NCBI GenBank assembly: GCA_023091735.1
Contig: JALKBU010000804.1
Span: 1-24,026 of the forward strand
DNA from: Trichomonas tenax
Taxonomy: Eukaryota > Parabasalia > Trichomonadida > Trichomonadidae
Direction: 5' to 3'
Length of the DNA: 24,026 bases
Shown one piece after another: positions 9,241 to 18,032 of the stretch. The notes under the pieces are model-generated. The model saw only the letters and a program-made list of their open reading frames with translations. It ran no database searches and was not told the origin of the DNA. Each line of letters starts with the position of its first letter. Position 1 is the stretch's first letter. A program made the translations under genes and the position numbers.

Positions 9241-9955
9241 ATTTTGTAATTCCGGTTGAAGCAAATGCCCAACTTTGGACTTCGTTTATATTATCATGAA
9301 ATTTAATTCTTTTGATTCGTATATAACGAAAGCAACTCGCTCCGATCACAGTAACAAAATCTGTTGCAGCAACTTTTGTCATCCAATGAATTGTTGAATT
9401 ATCAGTGCCACTATAAAGAACTAATCCATCAGTTCTAAAATTTGGGTTTTCAGGATGAACTTCAAATCTTTCAATGGGGGATCCAGAAAAAGCTGAAGCA
9501 AATACGGTTGTGACGTTTTTCGGGAAATAAAAGTATTTTAATTTTGATACATAAAACACATCAGAATATATCTTTCTCAAATTTGAATATCTACAAATTG
9601 TTACTGATTGTAGATTTACGCTAAACATACGGACATCTTTATCTGAGTACCACATAAATTCCTCTAGTGAGTTAGGAATTTCAATGGATAAAAGGGAAAG
9701 CGTATTGAAAAATAACCTGATTTTATGATTGTTATTGAAGGAGGAAGTTTAACATTTGACAATTCCAAACAATTTGAGAAAACCGAATTATTTAAATACG
9801 GTAATAGTGAGCATGAATGCATATCAATACTTTGAAGTGTGGAATAACCAAAAACCCAAGAATTTAATTCAATTAATAGGCTATTTTCCTGGAAACCAAC
9901 GGTTTTAATAGTCTGATAACATCTAAAAATAACACTCTTTTTATATGTACACACA
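9240..9955 (-). pseudogene. BspA-type leucine-rich repeat fragment with a one-base frameshift
   Basis: Reading the minus strand from about 9954, repeats IKTVGFQENSLLIELNSWVF and CLELSNVKLPPSIT lead to IIKSGYF. A run of five T (plus 9708-9712) then breaks the frame. One more T would join it to FNTLSLLSIEIPNSLEEF and on to MWYSDKDVRMFSVNLQ, LRKIYSDVF, LKYFYFPKNVTTVFASAF, VIGASCF and VQSWAFASTGITKC. These are all LRR_5 repeats. Similarity ends near 9240, opposite the end of the plus-strand fragment. Its first repeats match those of the plus fragment (SIDMHSCSLL against SVDMRSCSLL), so the two are paralogous and lie tail to tail. It has no ATG at its 5' end. Confidence 0.75.
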
Positions 9956-9979
9956 CACGGTGGTGAACAAAAAACACCT

Positions 9980-10079
9980 CCAAAGTCTCTGTTTCAGGCT
10001 TCATCCTCACTGCTGATGCACTAAGGCAACTGTACTGTGGCACCAACACTGAGAATAAAGCCTAAAACAGAGACTTTGG
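9980..10079. repeat. 100-bp inverted-repeat element with 22-bp arms
   Basis: The left arm 9980-10001 begins CCAAAGTCTCTGTTT and ends AGGCTT. The right arm 10058-10079 is its reverse complement with a single mismatch. The 56-bp middle is GC-richer than its surroundings. The element abuts the 5' end of the minus-strand BspA fragment and a short CA run (about 9950-9958). A MITE-like insertion or a structured RNA are both possible. Confidence 0.75.
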
Positions 10080-11316
10080 AAATCGAGTAAATTATCGATT
10101 CAAAATGCTGCTCTCCCATGTGTGAGTGCTATCTCTATAGTGCTGCGGATCGTTTCATCACAGTGCCGTCGCTGCCTTATTGTTCATTCTCTGAAGAATA
10201 GAATTTTTTGATGTTCTTTCTATCTAAAGAATGAAAATTCCTTCTTTATCCTCGTCATTCTGAAATAAAATGGTTTAACGCTTCTTACATAACGCATCTT
10301 AACCACATAATAAGTCTCATTTAATAATGTTAAGTATTATTTTGGAGACTTTCTTGTGTCAAACCTTCATTCATAATAAACTGATGTGGGAAAAGTGATA
10401 CTAACACAATTTTTTGAGATGTTTACAAATCCAAATTAAAAGTTTTGATTCTTGCACCAAAATTGTGTAAAACGAGTCTTTGATACCTTCAGCTATAAAT
10501 GGATATCAATATTCATTACACCACTTCATTACCACTGATATTATTCGGAATATTTTCCATATTGTATTTACATTATACGAAATTTGACTTCAAATCTCAA
10601 GCTCTAAGACTTACCAATGATGTAAATTAAAAATTCGGCCGAACATTTTGAAATTATCCGTTATTAAAAAATTCATCATCAAAAAAACGTTAAAATTGCT
10701 TGAATACCATCTCCATATACTTTCTACAGTTTTGTTAATATCTTCTCAAAGAATTGCTGTTCAATTTACAACTTTCAAAATCTGAATATTGAAATCAACT
10801 ATTTATTTCATGTTACTGCTTAGGATTCATTTACAGTTTATGCAGCTAGAGTGCAAAGGATGAATTATTCATTTTATTTACTTTTGATGACATTTCAAAG
10901 AATACGTAATGATTTGTAGCCTAAAGAGAGCATCCTCACTAATTTTCTACATTACTTATCTCATTAATGATGATTCCAATATCTTAATCTTGATATTTCA
11001 AGTAAAGATATTAAAATCCATTGCGTACCCATTGAATTTTTATCAAACTAATGAAAATCGCTATGAACTTGTAACATGTAACTATTTTACTTTGCCTTAA
11101 TATGTTCTAGAAGCTCTTAAAACCGTATCGAAAACATTTCTTGAAAGATTTTCTTCATATGATGAATTGAATTAGAGCATTGATCACTTGTATCCCAGGA
11201 GAATAGAATTTTAGTAGTAGCACTCTTCCCAGAATATTCAATATATGATTGATATGTAATTTGACTTCATACCTACCGAAGTCTTATTGCTTTGCATATC
11301 TTTTGTTGCTATGTGA
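10080..11316. other. AT-rich spacer, no gene seen
   Basis: Only chance-length frames occur. One minor feature is a 10-bp inverted repeat, ACACAATTTT at 10404-10413 and AAAATTGTGT at 10459-10468. Nothing else is supported. Confidence 0.6.
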
Positions 11317-11386
11317 TTTGTCATGTAGATACTTTACATTGTCAGCAAAAATGTAAAGCGACCTTTTTATCACTCTACATGACAAA
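11317..11386. repeat. 70-bp mini-element with 13-bp terminal inverted repeats of the ACATGACA family
   Basis: TTTGTCATGTAGA at 11317-11329 and TCTACATGACAAA at 11374-11386 are exact reverse complements. Inside is a second stem, CTTTACATT against AATGTAAAG. The outer arms share TGTCATGTA with the palindrome at 364-386, which suggests that at least some of the recurring ACATG motifs are ends of a small element. Confidence 0.65.
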
Positions 11387-11414
11387 ACGGAGAACAAACT
11401 GAAGCATGCTTACA

Positions 11415-11535
11415 TTGACGAAGGCAGCCCTGGGAGTGTGGGGAATGGGACGCGCGCTAGGGGATGTGGTAGGGGTGCCTTGATCAATGGCCAAGAGGGG
11501 GAGAGGGAGCGGGACGAGGCAGGGACATGACTTCA
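11415..11535. other. GC-rich island in AT-rich spacer
   Basis: This stretch has long purine-rich G tracts (TGGGAGTGTGGGG, then GACGCGCGCTAGGGGATG, then AGAGGGGGAGAGGGAGCGGG) and is far richer in G than anything around it. I see stops in the frames I read and no protein pattern. It starts about 30 bp after the TIR mini-element at 11317-11386. It may be a fragment inserted from elsewhere. Confidence 0.5.
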
Positions 11536-11890
11536 ATCCATTCTGGCAAAGCTTTTGGCGCCAAACACAATAATTAATAAATAGATACTTCTATGCAATT
11601 TAATCTTAAGATTACTCACAACAACTTATTTTCAATCAAATTTTCAGTTTTTAAACGACAATGCATATGTTTGATTATAACAATAAGTGTAAATATTTCT
11701 TTATAAAATATATATCATGTTTATCACAATAAATGAACAATATTTTTTCAAGGTTTTTGAAGAACATGCAGAAAAGTATGGAGAGGTATATTATAATCTA
11801 TAATAAGTTATAAAGAATAGTTATTTACTTTGGTTTTTTTAAAAAATATCAATAATAATTCATCGAGCTATGACAAAAGTGAGGCAACAC

Positions 11891-12100
11891 TTTTCCTTCT
11901 ACGGTGTAGTCCCGCGACCTTCATAACTTTTTATCTGATCAATATTTTTTCGATTTGAAAGTACTTTCATGTACTTATTGATAGTTGTCTATCCATTGGT
12001 GTAAGTGGCACAGTCTATATATCTATCAAATCATTGATTACATTTCAAATCTTCCAAAAATATACGATTTCCAGCATAAATGTATGCGCTACTATGCAGC
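11891..12100 (+). repeat. 210-bp dispersed repeat, copy 1
   Basis: This stretch aligns base for base, without gaps, to 23734-23943 in the same orientation, with about 11 differences. It begins near CTACGGTGTAGTCCCGCG and ends at ACTATGCAGC. There is no open frame of note. It contains the perfect palindrome GAAAGTACTTTC and nested complementary pairs (TTGATAG with CTATCAA; GATTTGAAA with TTTCAAATC). The end stem that is perfect in copy 2 is broken here. Confidence 0.9.
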
Positions 12101-12246
12101 ATATGATATTTTTATATGTATTATTGATGAACCTTAAAGTCACTTTTCATGAATAAATTGTCACTTTTTTGTGCGGGAAAAATTGTCACCTTTATAAAAA
12201 GTGTTATAAATATCTTTGTAGTCTAAACAATACATCCAGGTTAGTG

Positions 12247-12278
12247 TTGTTGATGAGCCACAACTCTATCATCAACAA
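12247..12278. repeat. Hairpin with a 10-bp stem
   Basis: TTGTTGATGA and TCATCAACAA are exact reverse complements around a 12-base loop. It lies between the 210-bp repeat and the TIR element. No function is known. Confidence 0.5.
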
Positions 12279-12346
12279 GTATATACTTTATTGGTAAGAA
12301 AACAACAATATTTATGCATGCTTAAATTGTTGCAAGAATGTCATTG

Positions 12347-12398
12347 GGCTAGGTTGGCCTGAGACTTCCAAAGCCCTCGAGTGGCCAAGCTTTAGGCC
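12347..12398 (+). repeat. Left terminal inverted repeat of the 1.1-kb element
   Basis: It is the reverse complement of 13401-13450 except for a few scattered differences. It starts GGCTAGGTTGGCC and ends near TTTAGGCC. Confidence 0.8.
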
Positions 12399-12573
12399 AT
12401 GACATGATTTTTCTTTTTCAAGCATTACATCATATTTATGATAATTAATTTCTAATTTATCTATTTTTGCTTATATTACTTTTTGCTTTATTATTATATT
12501 ATTCATCAAAGATTTTTCAATTCTTAATTGTTTATTCAATATAAATTTTTGTAATTAAATATAATATTGTAAG

Positions 12574-13050
12574 TTATGTTAGTTTCTCTTTCTTGTTCAT
12601 ATTGACGAGCATCTTCTTGTGGACTGCTCTTATCGTAGGCAATAATTGATTAATATCGATCCAATCACCACTCACCATTTCATGCAATTGACTCAAAAAT
12701 GTCATCAGCTCATCTCTGTGAGCTTCCTTCAATTCAGCACTTGAATTTGGTATTGAGCTCATGATTCTCAAGTTACTCTCTGACAAATTGTTGAAAACTG
12801 CAATCTTAATGATAAATGTTGGTATCACTTTTGTGACCAGTTTGACAAATATTTTGTCAATTGGCAGATTTCTTTCTTCGACAAAATAAAAGTGTTTTAA
12901 TTGTCGAAAATGAGTTTCGGAAATGTTATTTGTGCTATCAGCATCCTGACGATCGCACATCATCCATTTCTCTTTGTTCATTGCAAATTTTTGTTGCACT
13001 CTAAACCTAAGAAAACCGAGAAAGTCGGTCGAAATTATCTCTTCTTGCAT
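12574..13050 (-). pseudogene. Truncated MULE-like transposase C-terminal fragment (158 aa)
   Basis: The frame from ATG 13050 to TAA at 12574-12576 gives 158 residues. The segment STNNISETHFRQLKHFYF resembles the TNN-x-x-E-x-x-F-x-x-x-K stretch that follows the catalytic core in Mutator-like (MULE) transposases, and MULEs are known in trichomonads. The catalytic DDE residues, zinc-binding N-terminus and most of the usual several-hundred-residue length are missing. It is enclosed by terminal inverted repeats, which supports a transposon origin. No TCAAAA context precedes the ATG. It could still be a domesticated small protein. The family assignment rests on one motif. Confidence 0.5.
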
Positions 13051-13400
13051 GGTAAATATGAATTATAAACGAATAATTTGAAGATAAAAATAAAAATTTA
13101 GTAAAAAACGAATTTTACAAAGAATATAATGATCAAATTGAGAATCTAAATAATATAAATCAATATATAAAATGAAAGTAACATGAAAACATTATCTAAT
13201 TCATGATTCAAGAACAATTAATTATGAATTTAATGATATATTAATAATTATGAGAAAAAGTAATAATATGAAAATAATCTTGTAATGAAAAAGGTATCTG
13301 TGAAAAATAAAAAATAGAAAAAAAAATAATAATTTATCAATATCAAAAGTGAAAATGTAATGTGTATTAAAAATTGAATCAATAAGTGGGTTCTTGTTAG

Positions 13401-13450
13401 GGCCTGGCTTGGTCACTCGAGGGCTTTGGAAGTCTCAGGCCGACCTCGCC
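13401..13450 (-). repeat. Right terminal inverted repeat of the 1.1-kb element
   Basis: It mirrors 12347-12398. The identical 28-bp core is at 13414-13441 and the outer end is CGACCTCGCC. Confidence 0.8.
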
Positions 13451-15092
13451 ATGCATCGAATCATGCTTCTGTTGAATATGCATCTGGATGCATCTCTGCT
13501 AGATCACCAGGTCATCCTTCACTATGAGGCCACAACTACTCATAATGAAGTCTTCTTTGGCTTCCAACATTGAGTTCAATCCATTTCAACCTATTGACAC
13601 TTTTCCATTTTTCCCTCGCAAACATGTCACTTTCCTTTATTTTGACATTCTGACTTTACATGTCGAAAATAGGTTACATGTCAGAAAAGCACGTTGTTCT
13701 ATTTTGTCCCAGTCCCATAATTCATCGAGATTTTGAAAATCTCGGCAACAAAATCGATAATTGCATTATTAAATCGTATCAAATGCTATAATTTATATAT
13801 TGTTGACATTTGGAATTAATTTTATCCTAAAATAGTATAAATATTTTTTGATTACTTTTAAGTTATCGATAAGATGTATGTTTAACAAGTTACAACACCA
13901 TTATAGATGATAATAAATATTTGGCAACATCACAATAACGAATAAAACGCTTAGAATCCGTTGAATATGTTCATATAGCATTATTGGCAATGATTTGGAT
14001 TGATATAAGTATGAAGATACAATACCCTTATCATAATGATGCTATACCCAACTTTTGTATCAACTTTGAAAATCGAATCTGATGCGATCTCAGTCATGGT
14101 GTGATATTTCCACATAAACAACATAGATTCAATCTACAGCCCCGTATCCATATGGTTACAAAATTTGGAGCTCTGAATCATCTCTCATTATTGGATTTCG
14201 ACACCCTTCATTTTTTGATGGTCTAAAAGGAGGAAAAGTAGGGTAAAATATTCAAAGGATAACTCAGTAATCGCTAGCATTGTAGATTTATCATCAGGCA
14301 AGCGATTGGGAGCATTTTTGTAATCTCGATTTGTAGAATTTTAAATTGAATAAATTATAAAACCGATGGCAGAAGCCATGCGAATATCTATGATCTCTTT
14401 ACCAAAATCGAAGTATTTTACCAACTTATTTGCGTTTAGTTTTAAGTTCTAGTCGAAATTTTGAATAATTTTAACTGAAAGAATGCTCATATTCGTCCCA
14501 AACACTTGAGAAACGAATAGAGTCGAAGTTCTGATGACGAACCTTTCTTGCTATTGCGCGGTCTCTAATATAAAAAATTTGAAATTCGGCTATAATAAAA
14601 TAAGCTTTCGTCTTTTCATTGTTTATGCTTTTTGGACCAAATATAGCCCAAATATAAGATTTTAGATTGCTTCACTTCATTTTTCAAAATGTCGAAAATA
14701 TAATTATCATTAAAATCGTATTTTTGTTGTATATATCGATGATATGGTCTATTTTGAGATTATTAATCGTATTTTTCAGTTTTTATAAAGGATAAAAATG
14801 TTACACAAAAATCTATATAAATATCACCATAAATCCTTCATTTTAGCAAATTCTCAAAACATTCAAATTGTATTTGAATGAATATTCAAATTTATTTACC
14901 GTATATAAGTGATTAATATCAAACATAGATCCAAAATATCATTGGATTTAATTGAAAGCAATCAATTTTTAATAGACCTCATAGAAAGAACAGTTTACGA
15001 ATCTTCCCTCCGAAAACATGATAAATGGGTTTTTGAGGCAAATTCAAATGGTAATTAATAAAAAACGATGAATTTAAAAAATAAACAAAAAT
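13451..15092. other. AT-rich spacer, no gene seen
   Basis: No credible gene. Three ACATGTC motifs cluster at 13622-13683 (AACATGTCAC, TTTACATGTCG, GTTACATGTCA). A 9-bp-stem hairpin, CATTCAAAT with ATTTGAATG, is at 14860-14880. The stretch 14000-14400 has a less extreme composition and could be old, unreadable coding sequence. Confidence 0.55.
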
Positions 15093-15683
15093 ATGATTTC
15101 ATCAGATCAACAGTCAACAATCACCAAAGGGATGACTTCCGTGAGCAAAAAAATGAAATGGACTGCAGAGGAGGATGAAATGCTGAAGTCTCGCATCGAG
15201 AAGTTTGGAACAGGCAATTGGTCACTCATAGCACAAGAATTACACGGTCGTACTGGAAAACAGTGCCGTGAAAGGTGGACCAATCAGCTCAATCCGAACT
15301 TAAACAGGGACAACTGGTCTTCCAATGAAGATAGAATACTTTTGCATCAGCAGCAAGTTTTTGGAAATTCTTGGTCGAAAATAGCAAAATATTTGCCTGG
15401 AAGGAGTTCAAACTCTATCAAAAACAGATGGAGTTGGCTTTCCAGACATAGAGCTTTGCCACAAAAGTCTGTTATACCAACACAAATTAAAATCGCGCAA
15501 CCTGTTGCACAAACGAAACCTCAAATGATGAATTTCGATCCAACCACCTCTGAGTGCTTAGGATCGGTTTCATTTGTCTTTCTTGATCTCCCTGATACCG
15601 AATTCAATTCTGATTTCAGTCTCTCGGATTTCTCTACAATTGATACATCCGATAGAGGACTTTCCTTTTGGGATGTTTTATAA
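15093..15683 (+). CDS. R2R3-type Myb DNA-binding protein
   Basis: The 196-residue protein has two adjacent Myb repeats. The first has W23, W43 and W62, with the recognition-helix sequence TGKQCRERW. The second has W75, W94 and W113, with SNSIKNRW. The short KKMKWTAEEDEML start and N-P-N-L-N-R-D linker are typical. About 80 residues follow without a domain, rich in acidic, Ser and Phe residues near the end, which could be an activation region. Such small two-repeat Myb proteins are numerous in trichomonads, where some bind promoter elements near the initiator. It is expected to be a nuclear transcription factor. An internal ATG at codon 14 is possible but the first ATG is kept. The stop reads TAAA. 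Unlike four of its neighbours, it has no TC-A-run before the ATG. Confidence 0.9.
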   Translation: MISSDQQSTITKGMTSVSKKMKWTAEEDEMLKSRIEKFGTGNWSLIAQELHGRTGKQCRERWTNQLNPNLNRDNWSSNEDRILLHQQQVFGNSWSKIAKYLPGRSSNSIKNRWSWLSRHRALPQKSVIPTQIKIAQPVAQTKPQMMNFDPTTSECLGSVSFVFLDLPDTEFNSDFSLSDFSTIDTSDRGLSFWDVL

Positions 15684-16588
15684 ATAGTTAGTCTTTCTTT
15701 CCTTTAATACGCGCGATTTTTTCACAATTCAAAAATTAGCCACATGAAACAGACAAAATTATCACTTTTGCATCACGTCATTGCATTACTTTCCTCTTTT
15801 TGACTTTGGTCTTTAAGTACTGGTCCAAAAATGGCTTCAATCAAAGATCACAATAAAATTATTTTGGATTTAGCCACTTAGATATTCGAGAATACATTGG
15901 CATTGAAGTTTTATCACTGCGTTTACCTCCAATTGGTTCTAACATAAAGATATTATTTCATCGGATTTGGCAGGTCAAAGATTGACAGTCTTTTAATCAT
16001 CTGGATGCAATGCATTGATGAAGTGGACCGATCCTCAAATGACTGTTCGATCAAATCAATTTTTTTTTTGAATCAAATTTATATTGATATATTTGAACAA
16101 AATGTCACTTTGGTAATTGTAGAAATCACAAATTTATACATAATCCTAAGTTTGTTCACTTCAAATTGCAAATATAATATTCATTGAATATATTATTACG
16201 AAATCGAATCTTAATAATGTTTGAGATATAAAACACAGAACTATGGAAATCTTTTTATCAATATAACACATGAAAATCCCATGAACATCTATTTGTAAAA
16301 TATATTTTTCAAACCAAGCCTTGATCTTTTAGATATATCTATACCTAGATCAGTATGCTTGAAATCCAAAAGTTAAAATGAATATTTATTTGAAAATATA
16401 TTTTCAAAATCAAGCTTTAAGCTTTTGGATTTATATTTAAATAAACGCATATATTAATATCATCAAATTATAGAATTTGGTTTTTATTATAAATAAAAAT
16501 TTCAACGGCAACACTCAAATTTTCCATCAAAATCAAATTATTTGCTTCGAGTAGAGACTAAATTTACTATAAAACAAAATCCGAAAAA
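15684..16588. other. Spacer between the Myb gene and the surface-protein gene
   Basis: No gene is supported; the short frame at 16005-16187 looks like chance. The part 16285-16440 contains the imperfect direct repeat and palindromes listed next. Confidence 0.6.
16287..16435. repeat. Imperfect direct repeat with embedded palindromes
   Basis: Two segments about 100 bp apart share the order ATCTATTTGTAAAATATATTTTTC-like then CAAGCC/CAAGCT then CTTTT-GGAT. The second contains a perfect 20-bp palindrome TTTGAAAATATATTTTCAAA at 16389-16408. An 11-bp inverted repeat (AAATCCAAAAG at 16362-16372, CTTTTGGATTT at 16422-16432) brackets that palindrome, so the whole 16362-16432 block could fold into one stem. 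Confidence 0.6.
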
Positions 16589-16596
16589 TCAAAAAA
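16589..16596 (+). promoter_or_regulatory. Initiator-like TCAAAAAA at the surface-protein start codon
   Basis: TC plus six A directly precedes the ATG at 16597, the same octamer as at the kinase and Nap1 starts. Confidence 0.55.
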
Positions 16597-17931
16597 ATGA
16601 ATCTAACAATTCTTTCTCTTTCTTCACTAAAAAGTGATTTATCGCCACTTTTTTCGAGGAGAGACAATCTGAAAATAAGCAGATCTTTGTTTTCACGACA
16701 GCTAAGTTCAGTTCTCTTCAATCCCCAAAGATATCAAGTTTATAATACTAAATTTAGTTCATCATTCGGCCCAGTTATAACAAATTCATTCTCATATTCA
16801 GGCATCCAATACAATAGATTGAAAATGAATGATCAAAGTAACTACGTTAATTCTTGTACGCTCGCAAGAATTCGAACTAATGAAACAGGAGCTTGCATTT
16901 ACGACACAGTCAGTGGAGGCATTCTGTCAATCGATTCTTGCTTAATTTATCATTGTTTTTCGACAAAAACAGACTCAGAATCAGGAATTATTTACGTATT
17001 TAATTTATCTTCATTAATGTGTTCAAATATTTATAATTTTGAGAATTCTGCGTACTCTGGCTCATTCTTGATTGCGAAAAACGTTGATTCAATTAAATGT
17101 AGAAAAAATACACTTTGTAAGACAGGTTTTGATGTTGTTCCTGGCACTGAATCTGTTGAATATCTCTCTGGATCCGCAATCACCCTTACAACACACAATT
17201 TCACTTCAAATTATATTTATGGACACGGCGCTTGTGCTATAGTGTCGGCAGTCACGTCATTGGAAATGTCTGTCAATTATGCATACAAGTGCAAAGGTGC
17301 TGACTTATTCCAGTTGCTTGGATCACCAGTAAAAATCACAAACATGAAAAACTTCTACACGCGCGAATGCTCCGCTGACGGACTCATTGTTGGCCGAGGA
17401 GTGTGGAGGATCTCTGACTCTATCTTTTCGCAGACATATGGAAAGATTGCTATTGCTGAAGCTGGCGTTATTGCATTTACTAATACATACTTCGACACTG
17501 ATCCTCAAGGTGAAGGAATAATGCTTGATAACTGCTCTTTGTTCATAGCTGACTATAGTGCTTTGATTAGTGGTAAATTAGCTGAACTCAGCTCTTCTTC
17601 ATTGCAGAATTTTAACACATATACGTTATCATTAACACCAATGCCTACAGCAACACCTGCACCGGGATTTAAAGCATATTTAAGTTCCGGTGCTGTAACG
17701 GCATTCATTATTTTGATATTCATTTTAATTTTGATTCTTTTGGCTGGCTTTATTGTCTATTATTGCTTCTTCTCACGCAGAATAAGAAGTACTGTTGTTA
17801 ATGAATATCACATTGACTTAATATCAAAGCAAAAACTTGAAACAGAGCAACAAGATAACATTGTTGTTGATGTTGAACCAGAAATCGATGGCGATGACAT
17901 CCAAAAGCCACTGTATGTTTTAGATACATAA
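16597..17931 (+). CDS. Single-pass surface protein, beta-helix-like ectodomain
   Basis: The 444-residue product has a long region (about 55-345) of short beta-prone repeats with many N, S, G, C and I/V residues, such as ISDSIFSQTYGKIAI and IAFTNTYF. This suggests a right-handed parallel beta-helix of the polymorphic outer membrane protein-like surface class common in trichomonads. A Pro/Thr stalk (TPMPTATPAPG) precedes one strong transmembrane segment at about 365-391, then FFSRRIR as stop-transfer and an acidic cytosolic tail of about 50 residues. I see no convincing signal peptide; residues 1-12 are only mildly hydrophobic, so either a weak one is used or the true ancestral N-terminus is lost. 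The start is supported by TCAAAAAA. A role in contact with host or bacteria is inference. It converges on the next gene with a gap of about 100 bp. Confidence 0.75.
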   Translation: MNLTILSLSSLKSDLSPLFSRRDNLKISRSLFSRQLSSVLFNPQRYQVYNTKFSSSFGPVITNSFSYSGIQYNRLKMNDQSNYVNSCTLARIRTNETGACIYDTVSGGILSIDSCLIYHCFSTKTDSESGIIYVFNLSSLMCSNIYNFENSAYSGSFLIAKNVDSIKCRKNTLCKTGFDVVPGTESVEYLSGSAITLTTHNFTSNYIYGHGACAIVSAVTSLEMSVNYAYKCKGADLFQLLGSPVKITNMKNFYTRECSADGLIVGRGVWRISDSIFSQTYGKIAIAEAGVIAFTNTYFDTDPQGEGIMLDNCSLFIADYSALISGKLAELSSSSLQNFNTYTLSLTPMPTATPAPGFKAYLSSGAVTAFIILIFILILILLAGFIVYYCFFSRRIRSTVVNEYHIDLISKQKLETEQQDNIVVDVEPEIDGDDIQKPLYVLDT

Positions 17932-18032
17932 TCTCATTCAAAAATAGTAAAAATGTAATGATATCAATTCAAAAATATGCGTAGAGTGTTATATATGATT
18001 TGATAGTTTATTATAATACAATTCATTTAAAT

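Larger units (their letters stand above)
12347..13450. mobile_element. 1.1-kb transposable element with about 50-bp terminal inverted repeats
   Basis: The left end (12347-12398) and right end (13401-13450) are inverted copies of one another. The central 28 bp are identical: 12356-12383 against the reverse complement of 13414-13441, with GGCCTGAGACTTCC and CCTCGAGTG at its ends. The flanks of that core match with a few differences. Between them is AT-rich DNA and one short minus-strand gene fragment that looks like the C-terminal part of a MULE-type transposase. I could not find a convincing target-site duplication outside the ends. The size and truncated ORF indicate a non-autonomous or dead copy. 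Confidence 0.75.

Noticed and set aside
10909..11100. 63-codon plus-strand frame
   Set aside because: AT-driven composition rich in I, L, Y and N, with no motif and no start context. It is of a length expected by chance.
13524..13736. 70-codon plus-strand frame just right of the TIR element
   Set aside because: No recognisable domain, and it overlaps the intergenic ACATGTC motifs. It is likely chance.
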